Part shown: one piece after another, positions 1 to 10,192 of the stretch
Numbering within the stretch: the stretch's first letter is position 1
Layout of the letters: the number at the start of each line of letters is the position of its first letter
Program-made: the position numbers and the translations under genes
The notes under the pieces: model-generated
What the model was told of the DNA's origin: nothing
Databases searched by the model: none
The model's input: only the letters and a program-made list of their open reading frames with translations
Assembly (NCBI GenBank): GCA_047967505.1
Contig: CM106538.1
DNA length: 64,000 nt
Origin: Dipteris shenzhenensis
Taxonomy: Eukaryota; Polypodiophyta; Polypodiopsida; Gleicheniales
Direction: 5' to 3' (one strand)

Positions 1-1725
1 GAATTGGAAATTTTCTTTTTTTTGGATGTCGTCTATTGTTTTCGTGTAAATGTGTTTCAACATTTATGAACAATTGACCCAAATTTTACAAACAATATTT
101 ATCTCCTTAGACCTCACTCTATAGCTCAAATTAACAAAAACTTGTTTCTTATCTTTTTCAAATATAGGAACTCTCATAAAAAATATCTTTGTGGAATCCC
201 AAAACATGAACCCCAAATTACATAATGTTTTCTAAAAAACTATATTTTTAGAATGGAAACTAAACAAGACAAGTTAAAGACCAACCTTCACTTAAAACTT
301 GTACAAAAGGATTTCAAAAAAATTAAAGGTTCTTGCTAGTGGGACACACACATGATCAAATTGATCAAATGTTCAATAGATTCTCTCTCAAATTTGCAAA
401 GAAAAGTGTTTAATCTTCTACGAATTTGCAATGTGTAGCAAGATGCATATGTTTCAATGCCTACCATAGAAGTAGTTGAGGAGACATATGGTTTTAGAGC
501 ACATGCAACTAGCAAAGGTATCTATGACCCATCCTTTATGCAGCTCAATGATCATAGCTTTCATCATAAATTTAAAATAGAGAAAAAGGATGAAAAATAC
601 TCTCATGTGGAGCAAAAAATATTCCAACTCTGAAACATGGCTCCCACAAGATGGACTCAAATTTTTATTATCCATTCGAGTACATGGAATAGTTTGAGCT
701 AAGCACATGCTACTCTCTTCCACAAGTGAGACAACAAGGTACCAAAAAGATAATTGTTTGATGGATTGTCTTCAATGCTTGAATGAAATTTAGGAGGCAG
801 TATGGGGTGTACATGAAAGTACACTACAATGGTGGCACAATTTTTTGCACAGTGAGAGAGACTCATTGAGGAGAAATGATGCAATTCAGCTCAATGTACC
901 CATTTGTGTAGCGTGAAATTGAAGTTTATAACACAAGCAATATGGATTGTAGTGCTGCAGTCAACGAAATGCCAATTGGAGAAGAGTTATTAATAATGGT
1001 CCATGGAGAAACTAGGGAAATGTATGCTAGCCCTAGGAAATCAACCATCTGATGACAAGATTTTAACAAAGAGCAATTCGCGATTCGATTGAAAATTATG
1101 CATGAGAGAAGGCTCATTCATGTTCAATGACAATGGATCTCCACCATTGGTGAGGCTTTCTTCACCTCCACAGCCTCCTTGAAAACCAAAATCAACAACA
1201 CTTGGGAGTTCTCTTGTGACTCGTTGGTGCAGTGGGTTTTAGAAACTTATTGTGGGTGGTTTATCCTTGACCTTTGGTGTTGAGTGATGTTGTTGCTTGA
1301 TGTTGTTGAGTCCTCTATGCTTTCAGCATTTCAATAGGAGTGAAATTCGGCCTTGCAGGAGGCAAACAAGAGTGATTCGGCTCCGTCATCCTACATGGCT
1401 TTAACAACGACGCCCTACCATGTGGAGCATTGGTGAGAACACCGTGGAATCTCTTTTGCAGTGCCAGGAGAGTGCAAGGAATCGTCAAAGCCCAAGAGGT
1501 TCTTGGAGCGTGGTCTTTCAAGGAGGATACATAGTGCATCTCGATCAAAAAAGATCGTTGTTTGAATTTGCGCTGACTCAGGATTCCATTGGGCACGTAG
1601 GATTGTGGGCATAGTCGACTAGACTTTCCAACATTTGATGCTCCTCCATCATCATTGACAAGCTCATTGCAGTTTATGACTATCTAAATCTACCTTTGAA
1701 CATAGCAATCTTCAACAAATCGTGT
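1..1725. other. AT-rich DNA, no gene recognised
   Basis: No reading frame here resembles a known protein. Short open frames on both strands (for example around 1315-1614) overlap each other and lack family motifs. I see no tRNA or rRNA, no clear terminal repeats and no long tandem repeats. Confidence 0.6.
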
Positions 1726-1758
1726 AAAGGAATGTAAAATAAACACAATCAAACAAAC
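1726..1758. repeat. 33-bp direct repeat, copy 1
   Basis: The 33 bases starting AAAGGAATGTAAAATAAACA recur at 2247-2279. The second copy follows a purine run (AGAAAAAAGGGGGA) that looks like a polypurine tract, so both copies may be the start of an LTR (TGTAAAATAA...). The first copy diverges after about 30 bases, so it is a fragment. Confidence 0.6.
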
Positions 1759-1789
1759 CCTCGCCATTCCATGGCAAAAAGAATGTGTC

Positions 1790-2010
1790 TTGGCAAGAAA
1801 GACCTTCTAGCTCTAAACTCTCAAGCCCATCCTCCTCACAAAGTCAATCACCCACTCCACATTCTCATGATATCACATGCACATATTGTTATAAAAAGGG
1901 CCATTATTGTGATGGTTGTTGGAAGCATGCATTTGATAAGCAACAAGTATGAGAGCACGAGTCACACTTTGCAGAAGTGGAGAGGGAATATAGTGACAAA
2001 GAAGACACTA
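1790..2010 (+). pseudogene. retrotransposon gag zinc-knuckle fragment
   Basis: In frame 3 a Ser/Pro/His-rich stretch leads into a CX2CX4HX4C zinc knuckle at 1878-1919 (CTYCYKKGHYCDGC) followed by WKHAF and then a stop. This is the nucleocapsid motif of LTR-retrotransposon Gag, which binds element RNA. Only the knuckle region survives. No protease or polymerase follows, so it is a relic. The 33-bp repeats on both sides suggest the remains of a single small, internally deleted element. The family (copia or gypsy) cannot be decided. Confidence 0.55.
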
Positions 2011-2253
2011 ATGAAAATGTTGGTCTCCATTTTTGATACTCTCTTGCATTGCTTCTTGAATAGGTATGCAAAGTGTGGATAAAAGGAGACGATAAAAGAT
2101 GCAACAATTGCATAAAAGCATCTCGAAAGGTCTACCGAAAAGGCACTACAAAAGAAGAAGCTTGAGCTTGCAAAAATAAAGCTTATCTTAATTTTGAAGT
2201 GAAATTTTAATTAATCCAAATTTTCCCTTTAGAAAAAAGGGGGAATAAAGGAA

Positions 2254-2693
2254 TGTAAAATAAACACAATCAAACAAACACGAAGAGGCGCAAGCCTCTC
2301 TCTATAGATTTTTGTTTTGTTTTGAACACACCCACACCACACCCATGCAGCCGTGGTCCTAGTGAACAATGGGTCCACAACTGTGGCACTCACACACCAC
2401 ACACACGCACCCAACCACAAGCTAGGACTCCATGCCCCAACCACCAAGACTTGAACCCATAACCTGAAGGTTGGCAGCCCAACACTCAAACCAGTAGGCC
2501 AAAGCCTTGGAGGCTTCTCTATAAAACAATTTAGTCAATAACAGAACATCATAATCGATTCAACAATCTACGTCTCATCTCCTCGATCTCTCCCATCTCC
2601 TGCTGCCTTCTCTCTGTGTATGAATGGTGAATTCCATATTTCTATATCGTGTATCTCTTCTCATTGTAGAATTATAAGTGGGTGCATTGAACA
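2254..2693 (+). repeat. LTR-like segment, probable 3' LTR remnant
   Basis: The segment starts TGTAAAATAA directly after a purine-rich tract (2229-2245) and ends GTGCATTGAACA, giving TG...CA boundaries. Its right half is pyrimidine-rich with CTCTATAAAA, as in copia LTRs. A SINE interrupts it at 2306-2512. No full second LTR is present; only about 30 bases match at 1734. The boundary at 2693 is inferred. Confidence 0.45.
2306..2512 (-). mobile_element. tRNA-derived SINE
   Basis: On the minus strand the pol III A box TGGCCTACTGG (2491-2501) and B box GGTTCAAGTCT (2447-2457) stand about 33 bases apart, as in tRNA genes. The body continues to an A-rich tail (CAAAACAAAACAAAAATC, 2306-2323). Near-identical flanks CTCTCTATA (2298-2306) and CTTCTCTATA (2514-2523) look like target-site duplications. 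SINEs carry no protein and are mobilised by LINE machinery. It is not a working tRNA gene, because no cloverleaf extends beyond the boxes. Confidence 0.65.
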
Positions 2694-3290
2694 GCATTCC
2701 ACACAAGGACCTTACTAAGACAATCTATCGAATTGACAAGTGTCTGACCATGATGGTTATCTGGTTCTGTGTAGTCAAAATTGTTGGCGTGGGAAACTTG
2801 AGGTAGCTTGAGAGTGTTGAAGGCTATATGGATTTAGACTATTGAGTTGATGGATTAAGGAGAGGATGGAGGGAACCGTTCCAAGTCAAATGTTGTCAAA
2901 GATGGTGACCAAACAATCTGAGACAAGCAATGGAAACATGAAAAAGTCATTTGGCCATTCGAGAAAACTTTTGCTTGATCGAGCAGCAACGCATTCGAGT
3001 AAATTTTCATTTGATCATTAACAAAACACAAGGAGGAGGACATAATTTGTTAATGGGTTTAGTGAATCGTCTGTCGATGGCTTTTAAGAAAACATGATGG
3101 ATCAACTGCCCTTCCGACATCGCAATTCTTCATGGATCAATTGGTAGTTACACACTCAAATCTCCCATGACCTTCTTCAGATAATCTTCCATGCCATGTC
3201 TTGTAGTAAAAGTATAATCTTAATTAAGCATAGGTTCAACCTTGTCTTGCATGTAGCAGAACGAAATCTACAGATGGGGTTCTTGCATTT
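2694..3290. other. no gene recognised
   Basis: Unique-looking sequence between the LTR-like segment and the LRR fragment. Open frames are short and without motifs. Confidence 0.5.
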
Positions 3291-3299
3291 TTTATGATT

Positions 3300-3720
3300 C
3301 ATAGAGAAACTACAACCCGACTGATTTGTCTGAGTTGCAACATCTCCCCACTTGAGTTTTGGACTACAATGCTACACGCCTCAAAGCGCACCCCCAAGGA
3401 ATAGATCCAAAGAGTTGATTGTTGTCCATCAGCAGAGTTTTTAGATTGGAGGAGTTCCCTAAAATTGGCAGTAATGCGCCTCGAGGGCGCCTCGCTGAGA
3501 TGATTCAATTGCAGGTTCAAATTTTCAAGTTTGGTAAGCTCACCCAGCCGGTCCGGAATCACACCCCCACCTCGTTCCTATTGAATAGAATGTCCATAAG
3601 CAGAGTACAGTTGTCAAGAACGATAGGGATGTCTCCTGTAAATTGATTGCTCATCAATACAATTTTTTGGAGTTGGGTTAGCAGACTGATCTACAGTGGA
3701 AGGATCTATTTGGGTAGGCT
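3300..3720 (-). pseudogene. LRR receptor-like protein fragment
   Basis: Minus-strand translation in two frames shows leucine-rich repeats of the plant receptor type (LxxLxxLxLxxNxLxGxIP). In order they are NQFTGDIPIVLDNCTLL (around 3600-3655), IPDRLGELTKLENLNLQLNH (around 3500-3560) and, after a frame change, LGNSSNLKTLLMDNNQLFGS then IPWG (around 3395-3470). Such repeats form the extracellular domain of receptor-like kinases or proteins. Here there are about three repeats with at least one frameshift and a stop, and no signal peptide, membrane helix or kinase nearby. It is a degraded fragment, probably an old gene piece. Confidence 0.65.
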
Positions 3721-4198
3721 TTTACTAAGGTCCATCTCCACCTTTTTGGAGAGCTGCTTGCTGCAAATTTGTAGGAAGCTAACTTGTAGGCATATTGAGC
3801 TATGAGATCATCATGCTAGCCAAAAGTGGCAACACCATTAAGGCTTTTTGCCATACCCACAGTAGCTGTGGCACGCTCGCCATAGCCATAGCCAGCAACA
3901 CCCCTAGCCCCTTGCGCCTGGCTCTCCCTAGTCTTCTCCTCCCATACCCCCTGTTGTTGACACATACTCCCATCACCTTTTGAATCATCCCTCCTTCCCT
4001 CCCCTCCTCCAGTGAGATCTTTCTCCCTAGCAACGTCACAGCCTCAACCATCTTTCCTTTCGTAATATTGTCTTTGGCATCACACCCATGTTAGCACTGC
4101 AAAGCCCTGGCCTATGCTTAATCGCACCCACATTAGCAAAGCGGACTTGTGGTCACATAAGTGTCATAACTAGGATCTTGGTTGACAAAAAGACTTAA
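3721..4198. other. no gene recognised
   Basis: An 83-residue minus-strand frame (3800-4051) and a 62-residue plus frame overlap here. Neither has a recognisable domain. Confidence 0.5.
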
Positions 4199-4311
4199 GA
4201 TCACAAGGGTGTGTGAAAGTTTGGGACACAAGAGTGTGAGAAGGGGATTTCATTAGGATCACAAGACTATAAAAGTTTGGGACACAAGAGTGTGGGAAGG
4301 GGATTTCATTA
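4199..4311. repeat. 57-bp tandem duplication
   Basis: Two adjacent copies (4199-4256 and 4257-4311) share GTTTGGGACACAAGAGTGTG and AAGGGGATTTCATTAG. They lie just upstream of the MITE. Confidence 0.75.
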
Positions 4312-4331
4312 GAGTGAGAAAAGGGGTCTTA

Positions 4332-4860
4332 GGGCCTATTCCCATTACCAATTAGGAGCACTAGTTAAGGCTCTTAATGGAGTGTCCACATTATTGTGCA
4401 TTCCCATTAGCATGTTTAGAATGTAGTTAAGTTAAATCTCCTAACTGCCCATTAAAAATGTTTGTAAATTTAACCCCTTCAAACTAGGTGCTTTAAGGAC
4501 TTTTAAGAAGAGAAAGAAGTTGGAATGTGAAAATTTAATGGTTAACTTAAGGATGAGCAATGGGAATGATACTTTAAGCAAGATTCTTTTTAAGAAAACT
4601 TCATGGTTTGGATACTCGTTTGAAAGGTCTTAAAAAGAAGAATCCATTGTGACCTTAACTTTAAAGAATTGACATTGGATCGATGAGATAAACCATTTTG
4701 TATAAAAAATACCCTGAAAGTTTTATTTAAGACCACTTAGTGCATAACATAATGGGTTACCAATGGGAATGTAATTTCCATTTTAAGGTTAACTTTAACT
4801 TAACATAACTAGTTATGTTAAGCTCACTAACATGACCTAACTACTAGTGGAAAAGGGCCC
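4332..4860. mobile_element. Tourist-like MITE (PIF/Harbinger type)
   Basis: The left end reads GGGCCTATTCCCATTACC. The right end, reverse complemented, reads GGGCCCTTTTCCACTAGTAG, giving an imperfect terminal inverted repeat. A 3-bp TTA flanks both sides (4329-4331 and 4861-4863). TTA/TAA duplications and GGGCC termini are the hallmark of PIF/Harbinger MITEs. The 529-bp interior is AT-rich, has no coding potential and repeats short GTTAAG/CTTAAC motifs. It would depend on a transposase from elsewhere. Confidence 0.65.
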
Positions 4861-4863
4861 TTA

Positions 4864-7507
4864 GTCAAATTGAGGTGACAAGGAGACTTTTGGTTACCCT
4901 AGCTTTTGAAAAAAAGAGCTTGGTGTCCCCATAAGTTTGGTGCAACAAGGAAACCTGGTGTTATGGAAACCACTTGTTACGCAGGCTGATGTAGTTTAAG
5001 CTGCAGGTGGCAACTAGCTCGTTAGTGGCAAGCTACATGCGATGCCTTTGGTAAGCTCTAGGGGAGACTACCAAGTCCGTCAACTCTGAGAAGGTGTGAT
5101 AAGGATTTTAGCACTGAAATGCACCAACAATATTGAGAAGCACAAGGACTTGGAGAAGATCCTAGATTTACAAGCTAGTAGCAATTGGAGCAATGAGTAA
5201 CGTTCAATTTGGATCTTGCATGGCAATAGCGATCTTGGATCTTGATGCCTCCATGAGTGACATAACACCTAACTAGATTGATTATGACAAGCCACAACCC
5301 ATCACCAAAAGATTGGGTGTCAACGTATCCTCTAAGTTTTGGCTTTGAATCCAATGATCCACCTACTAAAGGATTGAGAAAAGCTAGGTTTTGCAAGTCC
5401 TAGACTACCAAATTTAAATTTTAGCACCCTCATGTGCTTTGCTCATTTTCTATTTGTGGGCACAAGTTAGCGTGGGAATTGTTAGAGAGATGTGAGCTTT
5501 ATGGCCGATATGCAAAAATACAATCACGGCTATTGAGATCCAGATAATATGCTAGTATCTTATCCATTCGTGAGACTTATTTTCGACGCTTGTATTCTCG
5601 ATACTTAAATTCTCAACATTAATATTCTCGACACCCAGGGAAGGGCCTATTCCCTCGAATTATAACTCTTTGGGGAAAAGGAAGCACATCGCCTACCTGC
5701 CCACACTATGTGTGGTTATAATTATTATATTTTATATATTTTCATACAAATATTTTCAATTTCTCGTCCATTCAAAATTGCTTGTTTTCTATCTAGATTC
5801 TTACAACATTCCTGTCTTTTGATGCATGTTCTCGATGCGAGGAAGCAAGCTAGATGCAACATCGAAAGATATCACCTCCTTTATTCATATGATTATAGTC
5901 CATGTCACAATATTGGATACTATGCAATGAGGATTAGTTATGAGCTCTTGTGAGCGTCACCTTATTTATGTATTTGTTGCGCTTCAACTCTCAAAATGCA
6001 CAAACAATATGGACATCACCAAGCCAATAATATATCACCACCCCTGACATTTGCAAGGAGGATCGGATCCTTACGGACCTTATATCGTGTCTCATGTCTA
6101 AATTTTTACTCATTCTCATTTTTTATTTTATAAATTGATAAATTGATAGGATTCAAGTTCAATTTGTAGTTACATGCTTCATGACGAAAAGGCTACCAAC
6201 CACACATTTAGTTTTCAATTTGAAAAATCGAACTCTTTTTGTAATTCAAAATTTTAGACGTTTTTGGGTCATTGAGTTAAACATATGTAACATTCTATGC
6301 ATTCTTTTTTATATAAGTAGCAATTTTTAAAAAATGTTTCACATGAAATTATTCTTTTAATCCCCAAATATCACTTTTTGGATTTTTTTTCCAAAATGGA
6401 GTTGAGCTATCATTTGCATGATTTTGTTGTCATTTTTTATGACTACTTGTTTGAACTTCAATAGGACTTCAATTGTAAAAGAGTGGTTTTATGACAAATT
6501 TAAATCTTGTAGCCGAATAAAAAATATTCAAGCATCGCTTAACACCTAGCGAAAATAGAATAACTCTTTTGGTTCAAAGAATCCCAATGTGTTTTTCAAA
6601 GACAAGGTTGGAAAAATGACTTAGTTGAGCTTCCCAATCATTACTACTTTCTTTGCCTTGGAAAAACAAAACACTTGGTTTCTCCAATAAACAAACCCCA
6701 TTGTGTTGGAACTAATAGATGCATTTACAATAGTCCTAAATTTCATCATGTGTATCTAGGACATGCACACAATGAAGGTCATGGAAACATTGGGCATAAA
6801 CAAACAAATTTTCACGATTAGTTGAGTTATTGCATGACAAAGAACAACCGACATAAACGTAAACGATGATCCTTAAAGTAAATTCCATAATCGAAAGATT
6901 ACAATCTCCTTGCATGCTTGTATACAATTTATGTGCAAGGATTGATCGCAAATTGTGAAAAATTAACAGTCACTCAATTTCCCTCAAAAGCTATTTGAAA
7001 TAGAGAAGATAAAGAGTTCATCAAGCGATCTCAATCGAAGTTCACTCCTTCTAACTAATCATACCTGATGGCAATCTTTTCAAAAATCTCTCATAAAAAG
7101 ATTGTGAATCCTTCAATGAAGAACTCACTTAACTTTAGAGGGAATTTGTCATGTGCAACCGAATCAAGGGGAGTGGAATAGAGGCAATGGTTAGTGAGCA
7201 AAGAGCAACATGGTCATCGATGTAATCAAGATATAGGACTGGAAGGGGTTGATGGACCTCTTGCTATGACAAATCATTGCTTATGTATATAGATCGTAGT
7301 CTTATTTAAAACTTATCTATTGATAATAAGCAATCCAATGATAGCCAATCTCTAGCGACAGGCACCCTTAGCAAGCGAGCTTTGCGAGTGATCCCTAATT
7401 TAGCTTAACATGGCGTTCTACCTAAGCAACGTTATTTAAAAGTTACATGCATCCGAACCTCCACTCTAGCACTCCCTCTAAGAAGGCACTAGAGCTAGGT
7501 GGTGGTT
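4864..7507. other. AT-rich intergenic DNA, no gene recognised
   Basis: About 2.6 kb downstream of the P450 pseudogene. All open frames are short and motif-free. I see no LTRs, long inverted repeats or RNA genes. Confidence 0.55.
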
Positions 7508-9044
7508 TCACGTCTCCGGACTTTGCCTTGGCCCAAGTACTCTAGTAAAGAGTACAAGGCAATAAAACAAACCTTTTACGCATAGAGTCACACCATTCAC
7601 TTCTCTCATGTCCAGCTCTAGGGCACTCATTCCAACGGGAAGCTCCCAATCGAAGCTATGAACAAGATTTGACAGAGTCAACGCTACCATCGACAACCCC
7701 AGTGCCATGCCTGGACAGCTTCGCCTCCCCGACCCAAAAGGAAGCAGCTCGAAATGCTGCCCTCTCACATCCATATTCTTGTCTTGGAACCTCTCGGGCC
7801 AGAATTGTTGTGGGTTCTCCCAGACTTTAGGATCTCTGCCTATTGCCCATACATTTACAAACAGTCTGGTGTGCTTTGGCAACGTATACCCGGCCACTGT
7901 GCATGCTTCCATTGATGCATGAGGAATCAAAAAGGGGGCCGGGGGGTGCAGACGGAACGTTTCCTTGATGGATTCCTGAGCAGCTCTGCCATCGCCCATT
8001 CCAGTGTGTTCGATGATGTGTCTATGCCAGCGGCCAGCAGATCCTGCAAATGTATGATATTATCTCGATAGTACCACCGCTCTGCGCACTGCTACAATTC
8101 TTCATCGTAAAACGTCCAACTATTTCTATCGAAAGCAGCAACATGAAAGAGAGTAGAGATCTTACAAGTATTAAGCCTTTGACAGTGGTCTTGTCAGGTA
8201 CTTTGCCACTACCCATTATGGAAGTGGACAAAAGCACATCAAGAAAATCCCTAGGGGCCTCCGTGGAGTTCCTGTCTCTTTCCTGTTGCCTCTTAGTCAA
8301 AACGTCCTCCAGAAGCACATCAAACAGGCAGTGAAGTTCATCCATAGCGCGCTTGACTTTCACGTCTAACCATCCAAGGTAAGGAATGAAGTCTCCTATC
8401 ACTGGGGTTGCAAACAAGGCAGACGTCCGGTGAATGAGATGCTTGACCGAAGAGCCGCCTTGCCCTGATCCGCTGTCGGATATACGATCTGAGAACACCA
8501 TCCGACCGACCACATCCGACATCAAAGCACCTAAACATTCACCCAAGTTGATGGGTAGCTTCCCTCCCTCCGTTCTGATGTCCTGAAGCTTCAGAAGCGT
8601 TTTGGAAGAGAATAACTCAAGAGTACACAAGCTCCGTAACTTCCTCCACCGAGCTCCATACGACGCAAAAATGAGACCGTTCTCCCGTCCGTAACCTCCC
8701 CGTTTGGTGAGCTCTAGTGAGGGGCGATCTGCAAAAGCTTTGTCATGGGTGAGCAGGAATTCTTTGGCCATGGTTGGGCTGGAGACGACGACGGCAGGCA
8801 TGTAACCGAGGCGAAGGAAGAGGAGGGGGCCATAAATGTTGGAGAAGCGGGCGAGGGTAAGGGGTGAGAAATCGGCGAGGAGGTGGAGGTGGCCGATGAT
8901 GGGCAAAGCAGGAGGGCCAGGTGGTAGTTTGGAGGAGGCGGAGAAGATCATGGAGGTGGTGATAATTAGCAGGAGGGAGAGGAGGAAGAGGAGGAGGAGG
9001 AGCCATGGCGAGGAAGACCAAAGCGGCCACAGCCATGACTCCAT
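7508..9044 (-). pseudogene. A-type (CYP71-clan) cytochrome P450, internally deleted
   Basis: Plant ER-anchored heme monooxygenase, broken. Exon 1 (9044-8166, 293 codons) has a hydrophobic N-terminal anchor (residues ~8-36), the proline hinge LPPGPPALP (~40), and the C-helix motif WRKLR (~130). A 122-bp GT-AG intron (8165-8044) lies at the classic phase-0 A-type position after KGLIL. Exon 2 starts [20 protein letters not shown], which is the oxygen-binding I helix. Near 7968 the frame reading NPS is joined out of frame to [10 protein letters not shown], so roughly 40 codons between helices I and K are missing. In the second frame the K-helix KETFR, the PERF-region WPERF and the heme loop [10 protein letters not shown] (Cys ligand) all survive down to the stop at 7508. 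The reading frame shifts at the junction, so full-length enzyme cannot be made. Every other landmark is intact, so the loss is recent or an assembly error. Substrate unknown. Confidence 0.85.
8044..8165 (-). other. P450 intron (GT-AG, phase 0)
   Basis: On the minus strand the donor is CTT|GTAAGATC and the acceptor TTTGCAG|GAT. The intron separates KGLIL from DLLAAG, the conserved single intron site of A-type plant P450 genes. At 122 bp it is short. Confidence 0.85.
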
Positions 9045-9191
9045 GGCGAGTAGGTCGTAGGAAGGATCTAGCTTTCACATTTGCAGAGAAGACAGTGGGT
9101 TCTCAAACATTTAAAAAACAACATATCATAGTCTTGTCACAAAACCAAACTTTCTTAGCTGTCATAGTGCAAGTTTTTTCCCTGCCTCTAT

Positions 9192-9521
9192 AGGGTACGG
9201 CTTAGTAATCTTTCCCCTCTAAAGCGAAAATAAGATGGGGATCCCACTAAGGCCTTGCCTTTGGAATGCCAGTATCACTGTAAGTGTAAAGTAGCTTGAT
9301 AAAAAGGGGGGGCGTTGAGAAATGTGGTTCCATAGAGTACTTCAATGATGTGAGAAGGGTACAGCTTAGTAATCTTTCCACTCTAAAGCGAAAAAAAGGT
9401 GGGGATCCCAGTAAGGCCTTGCCTTTGGAATGCCAATATAACTGTAAGTGTAAAGAAGCTTGATAAAAAGGGGGGGCATTGAGAAATGTGGTTCCATAGA
9501 GTACTTCAGTGATGTGAGAAG
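9192..9521. repeat. 164-bp tandem duplication upstream of the P450
   Basis: Copies at 9192-9355 and 9356-9521 are about 95% alike. Each starts AGGGTACRGCTTAGTAATCT and contains GGGGATCCC, GGCCTTGCC and a run of Gs. A third, partial match to the GGGGATCCC...GGCCTTGC core lies at 10122-10150. The pair begins about 150 bp from the P450 start codon, in its promoter-proximal DNA. Confidence 0.85.
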
Positions 9522-10192
9522 ATTGATATGGACAGAAATTATATGATTGGTAGAGTAGATTGCATCAATAGGGTAATGACATACGTACTGATTGGTAGAG
9601 TCGATTGAGTAATGACATATGTATTGGGAAAAGATAATTTTAAATTTAAGAACGCAGCCTCTAATGGAATGGTAAAGATGATGTTGAATTTAAGAAAGCA
9701 CCCTTTAATGGAATGGTATCGCTTTGTCTTTCACCTTCTATCTTTCACGTTGTTTCCTTTTGAGCCTCCCTAGGATTTTTATCTAGGTAGATGAGTGAAA
9801 GAGAGAGAAAAGAGGTGAAAGAGGTGTGTATGCATGTGTGTGATGGATAGACCATTAAATAAAAGTGGGAACGTGGCTATTTTGGCAAGAGTGGTGTCAT
9901 ATAAGAGGCAAAGAGAGTCTCCATCTGTAGAGAGAAATACCCAACAAAAGAAAAAAGCATTAAGGATCTCCACAAGAGGATAAAAACTTGATCCTAACAA
10001 CACCCTAACAACACATTAGGAGCACATTAGAAAGCATTAAGCAATCACTAAACCAAGACTTAAACTGGTCAAATTGACCACATGAACTGAAAGAAGTGGG
10101 ATGGACTTGATTAGCAAACAAGGTGGGGATCCCACAAGGGCCTTGCATAATGGAGGACTAGTGTCATGGACGAAGCTGGATTGTGTGATGTC
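9522..10192. other. no gene recognised
   Basis: AT-rich DNA between the duplication and the helicase-endonuclease relic. It holds a partial third copy of the upstream repeat near 10122-10150 and nothing else I can name. Confidence 0.5.

Noticed and set aside
2447-2501. tRNA gene
   Set aside because: A and B boxes are present but there is no full cloverleaf; tail and flanks indicate a SINE.
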